DNA of 64,000 bases from Phymorhynchus buccinoides (lineage: Eukaryota > Mollusca > Gastropoda > Neogastropoda > Raphitomidae). Below are positions 23,501 to 36,329 of the stretch, piece after piece. The notes beneath the pieces were generated by a model. The model worked only from the letters and a program-made list of their open reading frames with translations, searched no databases and was not told where the DNA came from. Position numbers and translations under genes: made by a program. Location: assembly GCA_017654935.2 (NCBI GenBank), contig CM065684.1, positions 57,155,284 to 57,219,283 of the forward strand, written 5' to 3'. The first letter of the stretch is position 1, and each line of letters opens with the position of its first letter.

Positions 23501-26500
23501 AATACTATAGCAAAGAAGGAAAGAAAGAAGGGTAAAAAGGATGAAATGAAAGAACACAGACCTGTCGTAGCAGGAAGGAAGGAAAAGAGGCATGAAGAAT
23601 GCAGACCTGTCATTGCAGGCACAGTTGGAAGGAAGGAAGGAAAAGAGGCATGAAGAATGCAGACCTGTCATTGCAGGCACAGTTGGAAGGAAGGAAGGAA
23701 AAGAGGGAGGAAAAAAGGAAGAACGCAGATCTGTCATTGCAGGCACAGTTGGAAGAAAGGAAGGAAGGAAAAGAGGGAGGAAAAAATGAAGGACGCAGAC
23801 CTCTCATAGCAGGTACAGTTGGAGGGAAAGAAGGAAGGAAAAGAGGGAGGAAGAAATGAAGAATGCAAACCTGTCTTAGTAGGAAGGAAGGAAGGAGAAA
23901 AGGGAGGAAGAAATGAAGAACACAGACCAGTCACTGCAGGCACAGTTGGAAGGAAGGGGAAAAAAAAGTAAGAACACAGACCTGTCGTAGAAGGCACAGC
24001 ATGGTTTCAGGGTGGGCACGTTGTCGTTGGAAAACGTGCTGGGCCAAAGCCTGAGCCCCGCACATGCAAGGCACCTGGCAGGAACAGTGCTCGTAGATCA
24101 GCTGCCCCATTTCCACTGAGGGAGTCAGCCTGGAACAGAGGTACAGAAAAACACTGAAAAGAAGATGAAATCGAAATCATTTTCGTTTCCTTTATCATCG
24201 CTGTCCGATGATAAGTCTATCTGCAAAATCAGTAATTTTACAGAAGCATAAAAAAACATGTTGTCATCTGCTACAATGTCATTCCCCATTTGATATACGC
24301 TTGACTCTTCTTCTTTACCGATGAGTAAACATGTGACACAATAAAAGTTGCCTGACACCTAAAGTTTTTGTGATAATTCAGTTACACGCTTAGCACTGGA
24401 GTTGCAAAGAATGGGAGATCGACAGCTTCAATCTCTGTACCGGCAGTTACACGGTCCGGTTAGCGTGTCAAGACTGTAGGATTTCCAGTAGATCATGTGA
24501 AAAATTTGAACATTTTCATTGGTCGCATACACAAGATATTTATAGAAGACCTGTGTGAGGTCATTAGAAGGGGATTCAGTGAAAAATCTATTTTTGTCAA
24601 ATTTTGCAGATACACGGTTAGCGTCGGGCAGCGACGTTACATGACTGTAAATGATGATAGATTCTATAAAAATGTTTAACCCTTTCACCGCCAGCCACTC
24701 TTTAGCCATTGTAAGAGAGTCTGTAAGAGGAGTGATAAGAATGCAAAGAAGATGAAAACAACATCAGTTCTGTTATCCCTATATATTACTGTAAATAATA
24801 AGACTGTGTAAACATGTTTAACCCTTTCACTGCCAGCCAATCTTCAGTCAAAAAATGTCTTTCAAACTTACCTGGGCAAAGTTAAGACAGCACCTGCAAT
24901 TCTGGGAATTTTCCTTTGACATGCATAAAATAAGGTCAGGTCAGGTCAGATCTTCAGGGCAGCCAGGCCTCGCGGCCTCTTGATGTGCCCTTTCTTTTGA
25001 TTGTTCGTTTTAGTGATTTTGTTTAGCAATTAGATTGGCCAATCTCTTCACCCCAAATTAAGAAAATAAGATCATTGGATATTAGACCGTGGTTGGAAGC
25101 TTTTTTGTGTCATATAGGTGTTTAGTCAATGTGATGCGAAAAGGCAGTGCAGGCGGTGAAAGGGTTAAATGTCACTTTATTTTGTTTCTTCGATGATTGT
25201 GTAAGTAGTGTTGTTTGGCGCAGGTCTGTGAATGGGGGCAAGCGAAAAGGAAAAAACCCGAAGTTTGGCTTTCTTGTTCAGGTCAGGTCAGGTCAGGCTT
25301 TTAGGGCAGCCAGGCCTCGCAGCCTCTTGATGTGCCCTTTCTTTTGTTTGTTTTATGATTTTGTTTTGCAATTTGATTGGCAGAACTGTGACGAATAACT
25401 TGTTGACAAAAAACAACTGAAAATGACAACCTGTGATGCTTAACCTCTAAAATTGTCCCTATATGTACATACAATGTCAACACATAGAAATACAGATACA
25501 TACAAATAAACATTTTGTTATTATTATTATAAGCTCTAGAAATAAAGTATCAACACATATTAAGAAAATACCAAAACAAAAAAGGTCACATTATTACAAT
25601 ATACACCCTGCATATGACATCACAGCATGCGGCCAAGAGTCCTTGGCTATTCACTGTGTCTGTACATGTGATGCAAGTGAAATTGACCCATGGCCAATAT
25701 TAAAATGATAAGGCTGTGCCCAAATGGAAGCTGTCTTTACCAGTGGCAGTTCTCCCTACACACCGTAAAGAATTGTTGGTTGTTGTCGAATGTGTGGGTG
25801 GCTCCATGAATGGAGCGAAGTCCTCTGAAGTCGGAGTTATGGCCGCCCATGTGGCAGGTCCCTTTAAAAGCAGCCATGCAGGTAATCTTCCCACCCAAGG
25901 CCATACGAAATGTTCACATGGCACTGGGTATGCCCCCAGAGCATTTAAGCTGGGGAACGAAAACAACAACATCACAGCATTCTCTTTATACACACACACA
26001 CTTTCTCTCTCTCTCTTCTCTCTTTGTCTCTCTGTCACTCACTTATCCTGCATCAGCCAATGGTAGATGAGATCCAGTCGATTCTCGTTCAGCCCGGCCT
26101 TGGCACAGTCCAGTGACAGACCTTCGTTGGGTTTGCTGGCCGCCGATTTCACTGACGACATCATGGCGTCACAAAACGCCAAAAGAGGGGATCGCCCGCT
26201 ATACTCCACCTTCACATCTGCAAGGAAGAAGAAGAAACAATGGGTAAATGCATGTTAAAAGCTCGCCCATAATCAGAAGCTGAACTCATTCCGGACGAAT
26301 TTGAGTATACCCGGAACAGGAGAACGCCAGTCAGGGCCTAATTCCGAGTATTCTCGGAACAGGAGAACGCCAGTCAGGGCCTAATTCCGAGTATTCTCGG
26401 AACAGGAGAACGCCAGTCAGGGCCTAATTCCGAGTATACCCGGAACAGGAGAATGCCAGTCAGGGCCTAATTCTGAGTATACCCGGAACAGGAGAATGCC

Positions 26501-29500
26501 AGTCAGGGCCTAATTCCGAGTATTCTCGGAACAGGAGAATGCCAGTCAGGGCCTAATTCTGAGTATACCCGGAACAGGAGAATGCCAGTCAGGGCCTAAT
26601 TCCGAGTATTCTCGGAACAGGAGAATGCCAGTCAGGGCCTAATTCTGAGTATACCCGGAACAGGAGAACGCCAGTCAGGGCCTAATTCCGAGTATTCTCG
26701 GAACAGCGATTTTTGTGTCTAAAACTAATCCATGTTTTCTAAATCCAAACCATGTTTTGTTTTATTTACTTTTCTTTGTTACTCCTCCAGCCTCCATTTC
26801 ATTTATGTTTGGGACTTCTATTTCATTTGTTAATGTTAAAAATGTAAAAAACATACCAAACAAACAAAAAACGTCCCTGTGCAAGTTTCATAAAATGCTC
26901 CAATAAGTTTTCATTAACATTAAGGAGACTAATACTAGTAATAATTCCAACTTTCATGCAAGTAATCGTGATTTCAAATACAAAAATTAAGCTTGGATTA
27001 ACCAGTGATATTGTTGGAAATGAATCACAGACAGAGGTGAGTTTTGTTGCACTTTTTATTTGTTATAAAACAAAATTCTAGGCAACCCCAGGCCAGTAAA
27101 GATGTTTGCCACAGGCAGCGATGTCTTGAAGGGGTTAAGAATTACAGATACTCTATTTTAACCCCTTTTTTCATTAATAATTTTGGCCTTTTTTATTTTA
27201 TTTATGCAGTTATTAAACAGACAAAGAGGGGTACCCCCAATAAAACCCACAAAAAACTTCTTATGCTCAGTAATTAATCCAGTTTTCACTATCTTCTTTG
27301 ATAGGTAATAATAATAATTTTATTTATAGAGTGCAATAATCCATTGAAAATGCTCTATGCGCTTTACAATGGCAAGACAGGAAAACGGCATAAAGTATTG
27401 AAATAAAAACCGAATCATCAAAATTTATGACAAGTAAAAAAGGCACAAAAAGTAAAATAAAAGCACTCTCCGGTTACCCATATTTACATGCTGCATGATT
27501 TCAAGGGAAAATACACATACACACAAAAAGTATTAATACAAAAACAATTGCTCACCAGCATAAACATACACAGCTACCCAGGAGAACTTGCAGCCAGGGC
27601 CAACCAGTTTGCGCCAACCAGTTTACAGACCAGATAAGATGTGATTCATAGCTGCTGTGGCATCACCATTCTCTGTGCTATAGACCAGGGCCTAACAATG
27701 CTCACTGACTGGTGTTCTGTGCAGAGAGAATGGAATTTCCCACTCTCTGATTCCGTGTTCACTTTCCTCTTCGACAGTCATAGCTGAACCAACCTCTGAC
27801 CTTTGCCATGATGGCCTGTGTCAAGAAGATCCCTTTGGGGCTGTTGGCAGCGTGAATGACGGCTTCCTCAAACTTGTCCTCAAAGATCTTTACAACAATC
27901 AAACCAACCAACCTCTGACCTTTGCCATGATGGCCTGTGGCAAGAAGATCCCTTTGGGGCTGTTGGCAGCGTGAATGACGGCTTCCTCAAACTTGTCCTC
28001 AAAGATCTTTACAACAATCAAACCAACCAACCTCTGAACTTTGCCATGATGGCCTGTGTCAAGAAGATCCCTTTGGGGCTGTTGGCAGCATGAATGACGG
28101 CTTCCTCAAACTTGTCCTCAAAGATCTTTACAACAATCAAACCAACCAACCTCTGAATTTTTCCAAGGTAATCTGTGAACTAAGAAATTCCTTGGGCTAT
28201 TTTTTTTAATGATCTTTATATATTAAAAAAAACATACCTCTGAATTTTGTCAGGGTAGCCTGTGAACTGATAATTTCCTTGGGCTATTTTTGAATGATCT
28301 TTATATATAAAAAAACATACCTCTGAATTTTGTCAGGGTAGCCTGTGAACTGAGAATTTCCTTGGGCTATTTTTGAAAGAGCTTTATAAAAAAACAACAA
28401 CAATCAAACCAACCAACCTCTGAATTTAGCCAGGGTGGCCTGTGTCCTCAGAATCCCTTTGGGGCTGTTGGCAGCGTGGATGGCGGCCTCCTCAAACTTG
28501 TTGTCCTCGAAGAGCTCGTTGAACTTCTCGATGTACTCTAGCATCATCTCCGCCTCCTTCTCCTTGTTGGGGTCGTCATCCTCAAACGTGCTCGACTGCG
28601 TTGGCTCCGAGGCTGTGCCGTCTGCTCCTCCTCCCCCTCCCGCTTGGTCCCCGCTGTTGGCTGTGGCTGGTGCTTGTTCTGAAATTCAGAAGAAAACCCC
28701 CACAGATAATAACAATAATAATAATGGGAATTTATATAGCGCTCTTTCTCACATGAGCTCAGTGCGCTTTACATTGATGACAAGAACATTAAAGGCAAAC
28801 AAATAATGAATCATTAGAAAGTAAAATAAACATGATGGTTGCACGCAACATTTTTTTTCTTCCTCACAAACACACAGTCACACACACACACACACGCACA
28901 CACATGCATGCATGCATGCAGGCACACACACACACACACACATACATACACAAACACACACACATGAACGCACGCACGCACACATACACACACATACACG
29001 CACGCACACACTCTCACAATTATACAAGATTAAAAAAGTTACAATATGAAAATTCTAAGAAGAAACATTGACCACATTCACCTTCTCAATCAAGCTTAGA
29101 TAATACTGCAAATAAAATCATACTGCCATCGACATACCAGCTACATGACTAATTATAACAGACAAATTTTGCAAGAACGAAGATACCCTTCTACCTCATT
29201 TACAAGCGTTTAAAGCTTACAAGACGTAGATATTCTACATGCAACTTACGAAATACAAAAGAATTGTAAAACAAAATTTCACAAGATTTCTGCAAGATAG
29301 CCATGGGTGAAAGCAGTTCCGGCACGCTCCTGAAATCAGGATCGAAAAAGCTGATAAAGAAAAAAAAAATCTTCAGGACTGGCCATCTTGTCATCCAGAA
29401 CCATGGTCATACAGACAAACCCCTATTTTACGACCCTCTGTTAAGCGACCACCTCTCATTGAGACCGGATTTGTTGGCACAGATGCATTTTACTATGTAA

Positions 29501-32500
29501 ACAACTTCCTCTAAAACGCGACTTACGACCGCCATTTTGTTGGTTTTTACAACCGTTGCTGTAGTCTGCATAGACTTCGAGCAAAGGGAAACAACCACGG
29601 TCAAGGGCCTGAAAGCGGAGTCGCTTCCCTTGTTGTAGAAAAGATGGCGGAGAGCGTAGGAAAAGCACGAAAACCACTGACTTTGAAAAAGAAAACCACT
29701 GACTTTGGACGAGAGTGGAGGTGATTAAAAGAAGTCGGCACAATCCTATGGAGTTGGAAAGACCCAAATCCAATTTTAATATGTCATTGTATGTGTGCAT
29801 GAAGAAGAGAGTATGAACTGTGCTGAACGTTTTCTTTCTACGGCTGCCAGTGAAAACCTCCGTCATACGACCCCTCCAATTTACGACCGATTTTTCCGGA
29901 CATTTTGGAAGTCTTAAAATAGAGGTTTGTTTGTATCAAATCAAAACTCTTCTGACAAAATTGATGGCAGATTAAAACAAGATGATACGTAGATATGCAA
30001 TCCTAACACTATCCTCACCCATCCTGTACACACACACACACACATTGGAAATTGTTTCCAATGCAATCACCACTTCAGGAAAGGGAAAATTCAGAGAACA
30101 TTGAAACGTGTCATTTCAGGATTGAGAGAATGTTTTACTTTCACTCATGGGTAAGCAAAGGGCTGTTTAGGTGGAGTTATCGCCCTAAGCCCTTGACACC
30201 AGGTGTCGTTTCATTTAGAGATCATTCTTTAGTTGAAGATGAACGTTAGTTGTGATTGAGGCATCAATATGATGCCTGTTCACCAGTCAAGGTGGTAGAA
30301 CGACTAAGTCAGTGATAGCATTCTGGATCAATATGATGCCTGTTCACCAGTCAAGGTGGTAGAACGACTAAGTCAGTGATAGCATTCTGGATCAATATGA
30401 TGCCTGTTCACCAGTCAAGGTGGTAGAACGACTAAGTCAGTGATAGCATTCTGGATCAATATGATGCCTGTTCACCAGTCAAGGTGGTAGAACGACTAAG
30501 TCAGTGATAGCATTCTGGATCAATATGATGCCTGTTCACCAGTCAAGGTGGTAGAACGACTAAGTCAGTGATAGCATTCTGGGTCAATATGATGCCTGTT
30601 CACCAGTCAAGGTGGTAGAACGACTAAGTCAGTGATAGCATTCTGGGTCAATATGATGCCTGTTCACCAGTCAAGGTGGTAGAACGACTAAGTCAGTGAT
30701 AGCATTCTGGATCAATATGATGCCTGTTCACCAGTCAAGGTGGTAGAACGACCAAGTCAGTGATAGCATTCTGGATCGTAGCAACACAAAACTCGCTCTC
30801 TTACCCTCTATCTTTCTCGCTCTTCAGTGCGCACCAAAAATAGATTTTTGCCTCCTTTTGACAATTGGAATATAAGCTGATGGACTACTGATCCCCTGGG
30901 ATGACCAGAAGCGTTCATTCATAATCATATGGATATACAATCCTAAATTCATAAATAGCCAAAGGTTTCTGGACAGAGAAGTAGCAGTTGTATTATTATT
31001 GTCAAATACATCACCTCATCATCATTTACTGGTCTTCCAAGCTAAGTTCTAGTCTAAAAACAGAGACAGCTTCAAGTTTGAGCCCCTTTTTTTAAAGCGA
31101 TACTTCCCCCCAAAAAACATTATTTTGTTCACAATACAAACAACACACAATGACTCCCCCCACCCCCACCCATGCCCTGAAAAAAAAATCCTTGCCTTTT
31201 TCGGCAGCGCCCAGAGCATGCTGAAAAGCCAAAATGACAGCATCGCCCACTGTCTGGTGCGGAGGTTTGACCCGGTTGTAGGCTTGCGCTGCCTCCAGGG
31301 CTATTTTTAGCCGCTGACCTCTGGCCTTGTACACCTGACTCTGCCACAGCAGTTTGTCTCTGTAGTTGACCTGTACAGGTGAAAGAAACAGTGAGCGACA
31401 ACATTTACCTGTACAGGTTAAAGAAACAGTGAGCGACATTTACCTTTTCAGGTTAAAGAAACCATGAGCAAAAACGTTGTGCGATTATCTACCCAACAGT
31501 ATACATGGTCTCTACAAATAGTTTACTGCAGATGTTTTTAAGAAAATGAGAACTGTTTGCATTGGGTTGTGTTTTGTTGTATTGTTAACCAGCCGTAAAG
31601 CGAAAGCGGTTAATGTAGTCAGGACTGTCTGTCTGTCTGTTTCTGGCTGGCTATCTGTTTATCTGTATTAACACGATAGCGTTTGAACGGAGAGACCCAT
31701 GACCCTCAAATGTTGCATGCAGACAGGTAATCAAATTAGAATAACAAGGACAAGTTCAAACATGAAGGTCAAAGGTCAAGGTCACTGGAGCCGAAAATGC
31801 TGCTGCGCGGCTGGTGGTCTAGCGTTGTCACGCTCTAGTTTTGCAATGTATTGTACTGTACTGCGATGTGTTGTGTTGTATTGCTTTGTGTCGTATTGTA
31901 TTGAGTTTTAAAGTTGTGGTATGCTGCATTGCATTCTATTATATTGTGTTGTCTTGCATTGGCGATGCTATTACTGCTGATGGTGATGATGACAATGATG
32001 TTGATCTTAAAAAAAAAAAAAAAAAAAAATGTCTGTGTTGATAAAGGCGCATTTGCCGAAATATCCAGAAGTTTGTTTTGTCTCTTAAATAAAATAACGT
32101 CACTTTACACTTGTGTAGTTGTTTGTTTGTTGAATGATGTTGATAACAATGACATATTGTGTTGAGTTTTAAAGTTGTGATATGCTACATTGCATTCTAT
32201 TACATTGTGTTGTCTTGCATTGGTGATGCTATTACTGCTGCTGCTGCTAACAATGATGTTGATAACAGTGATAAAGATGACGATGATAATGGTAAAAAAT
32301 AATGATGATGATGATAGAGAAGAAAAAGATGATAATGATGATGAAGATGACAATGATGATGATGATGGTGATGTTGATAACAATGATAAAGATGACGACA
32401 ATAATGATGAAGAAAATGATGATGATGATGGAGAAGAAGATGCATCATTATCATCATCATCATCATAATGATGAAGAAAATGATGATGATGGAGAAGAAA

Positions 32501-32870
32501 AAGAGGGCGATCATAATAATGATAATGATGATGATGGTGATGATGATACCTTGTTCTCCAATGTGTCTTTTAGCTGCAGTTTCTGAGTCTTGGGAAGGAA
32601 GCGTGCTTTCAGGCTGATGTTCAGTTCCTTCAGTGTTCTTTCGAGGCGTTCATTTTTCTTGTGTAGCGTGGGCAAGTCTGTGGCCTCTTCCAGAGTCAAC
32701 CCTGACAATATAAGCAAGACACAATTGGGCAAATGTACATAACCTTCTTTCTTTCTTATTTTACTGGTTATCTTTTATCAATGGGTATTTTCCAGTCATG
32801 GAGGACTTGTCTCTGTGAAATACTGGCTGCTTCCACATGGAGAGGGTGTCGTTGCCAGTGCAGCGCCACA

Positions 32871-32931
<61 letters not shown>

Positions 32932-35900
32932 ATGAGTCTTATGATGGTTATAAATCCCTTAATGTGATTCATTTTATATGTGATCTTCTGCTGTCTTTAT
33001 TGCATTTCAAACATGAATATTAACAATAAAAAAAAAATTTAAATGAAAAAAGTTGCATTAAAATCAACCAATAAAGGAATGCTCTGCTGCATGCTATACT
33101 GCAGTCTTAGGCCGTGTACACACATAAGCGGATATTCCATGCGGAGACCCGTGCGCAATCCATAAATAAGTGAAACAAAGAAGGGAAAAGATGCGCGCAC
33201 GTGTCCGAATTTCCCCTATATGCGTACACTTTTATCCTTCTTTCTTCCACTTATTCAGGGTTTTCAGTACAAAACTTACGCGTCTAATGTGAACCCGGTG
33301 TGGCAGTGTATTTTTACCTCTATGAGATTTTTACCTCTAGCAGCGTAGCCAATCAGAATCGTTTGTTTGTCCGCCATTGTGAATAATTACGAAACTAAGT
33401 GCATGGCTTTGTACATCGATTTCTCTGCAAATATGTAGATTTACACTCTCCTGCTCTATTTCTTGGTTCTTTCCGTTGTTTCAACTTCGTTAGGGATAGG
33501 GTTAGGGTTAGGGATAGGGTTAGGGTTAGGGATAGGGTTAGGGTTAGTAGTAATCACGTAATCACGGGAGATAAGTAACTGTTCTAATGCGCATGCGCAG
33601 AGGTAAATATTTCATACGACTACTTATTCATTATGACAGAGGCCTTACTCAGAAGTCTACCATATTTTGGGGGATTGTAAGGCGTTATTTTTTTCCCCCA
33701 CAGGGAGAGCCCCCTGCCTTATAATGTGACAACTAATACAGTCAGAAAACATAACAACAAAATCAGAATTTTGTATCACATTTTGGGGGTGCGTCTTATT
33801 GTCCGAAAAATATGGTAGTTCTTGTTATACATCAATTGATAGAAAAAGATTGTTGCGTACCTGGGATCCTTCGACTGTCTTTCTTCAGTTCTCGTTTCGG
33901 CGGCCCTTCCTTCAGCTCCGGCTGCTTTTCTCTCTCCTCCCTGACGGCCCTCGTTTCTTCCAGCTCTCTCTGCAGCCTCTCATTGTCCTTCCTTATGATG
34001 GAGATCCTGCCAAACATGTCAATGGTAGTTGGTTGTACAGCATGGGTGCTACTCTTTCATTTTTTACACTGATTTCAGTATTTTTAATTTTACTAGAAAC
34101 TGAACTTCATTTTTTTTAAATTCATCCAAAAAAAAAAAAAGACCACAAGCAATTTGGGGCGTTTTGAACTTAGTTGTTTTTATCTTGGAAGTTTACAAAG
34201 GCAATGTAATAATTTCACAAGGCTTATCAAACTCAAACTGTCTGTCTATCATTGTAACTGTCTGTCTCGTTATATCTCTCTCTTAAGTTGCCCCCCTGAA
34301 TCATCCAACGGGGCTCTGCCCCTGTACCCTGCTGGGGCCATGGGTCCCTTGACCCCTGCTTTCAGTGTTTATTTCATTTGGGGAGTTGCACCCACGGTAT
34401 AGTGATTTATATTAGATTTCTCTCTAGTTCAACATGCAGTGAATAATTTCTTTATTTGCTTTGGCAAATCTCTTATCTTAATTAGTTCTTACACAGACAG
34501 ACAAACAGACGACACCACCACACCAATCCATCCACCCCCACCCCCTACACTAGATTACTTACATGAAACCATTAAGAATGTTTATTTTAAAATGGAAATG
34601 CTCAGGCTCAGTTCTCAAAGATTCTTTAAAACTGTTATTTTGAAAACACTATGCCATCTTTATCTAAAGAGTAACTTATCTGTTAAAGCAAAATGTTTTA
34701 CAGTTATCCTAGGCCGACTATAAGACACTCCTTATTTATATGATAAAGCGAAACACCCCACCCTAATTTTACAAAAAAATTTGATTTTGTTATCACCATA
34801 TTTCTCGGACTATAAGACAATATTTTTTGTTACAGACTAAGATGCCTGCACCTTACAATATGTGACCCAGCATCAGAAAAGGGACATTAAGTCGCTGGGT
34901 TAGTTTCTCACAAAAGGCCTGCAAAGTCGAGAATCTCATTTTATGTCAATTTTGAGTTATGGGTATTTTCGTGCTCTCTAACATCTTATCTTTCATATCC
35001 ACAAAGGACAATCTTTAATATGGTCTCTAAATATTCAAAAAAGTGCTTTAAAATTAGTTGGTTGGTGCATTTTCTTAGGATAGGCTAGACTTTAGAGTGT
35101 GATTTCTCAAAACGGCCGACAGTCACCTTACCAACTCTAAATGCTCATAACTCTGCAACAAAAAAGGATACAAGGATGTTTTTATATCATCAGAAAGAGA
35201 ATGGTCAGAAGTCTTTAACTGTATTATTTTCTCAGAATGGTCATTTTGACACTTAATGTCCCTTTCGTGGTGCTGGGTCACATATGAACTATTAAAATAG
35301 AAAGAAAATATAATAACAAAATCTGAATTTGGTGTAAAATTTGGATGGTTCACCTTATAGTAACAAAAATATGGTACAGACAAACCTCTATTTTAAGACT
35401 TCCAAAATGTCCGGAAAAATCGGTCATAAATTGGAGGGGTTGTATGACGGAGGTTTTCACTGGCAGCCGTAGAAAGAAAAAGTTCAGCACAGTTCATACT
35501 CTCTTCTTCATGCACACATACAATGACATATTAAAACTGGATTTGGGTCTTTCCAACTCCATAGGATTGTGCAATCGATATTACAGTTTCACTTCGCCGA
35601 CTTCTGTTAATCACCTCCACTCTCGTCCAAAGTCAGTGGTTTTCTTTTTCAAAGTCAGTGGTTTTCGTGCTTTTCCTACGCTTTCCGCCATCTTTTCTAG
35701 GGAAGCGACTCCGCTTTCAGGCCCTTGACCGTGGTTGTTTCCCTTTGCTCGACGTCTATGCAGACGACAACAACGGTCGTAAAAACCAACAAAACGGCGG
35801 TCGTAAGTCGCGTTTTAGAGGAAGTTGTTTAAGAGAGGTCGTTTACATAGTAAAATGCATCCGTGCCAACAAATCCGGTCTCAAATGAGAGGTGGTCGCT

Positions 35901-36284
35901 TAACAGAGGGTCGTAAAATAGGGGTTTGTCTGTATATATATTATCCTACTACATTGTTAGTCACATTGAAAGGCGCAAAGGGTGTCAGTCTGGGGGAACA
36001 AGTATCGCCCTATGTTCCGTGAAATACGGTAGTTATCAGGCTCAGGGATCTCAGTTTGGAGAAAAAAAAAATTACCTTGTAGTGCGTAAAAATAAGATTC
36101 ATAATAATGATAATAATTTCATTTAAATAGCGCAATTAAAAATCATGCTAAAAGCAAGCTCTCAGCACTTTACAAACATTGATGAAACCATATAAAAATA
36201 AAAATAAATTTAAATTAACAAATTGACACATCATGTTTCATAACAATGATATAGAATAAAAGTTGCATTATTTAATGACACATA

Positions 36285-36329
<45 letters not shown>

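Noticed and set aside
31913..32165. Possible second transcript or exon near the poly(A) run at 32005
   Set aside because: A duplicated TGT-rich low-complexity block with no coding motif.
32190..32586. Asp- or Met-rich frames
   Set aside because: Translations of a (GAT)n tract next to CLHC1 exon 4.
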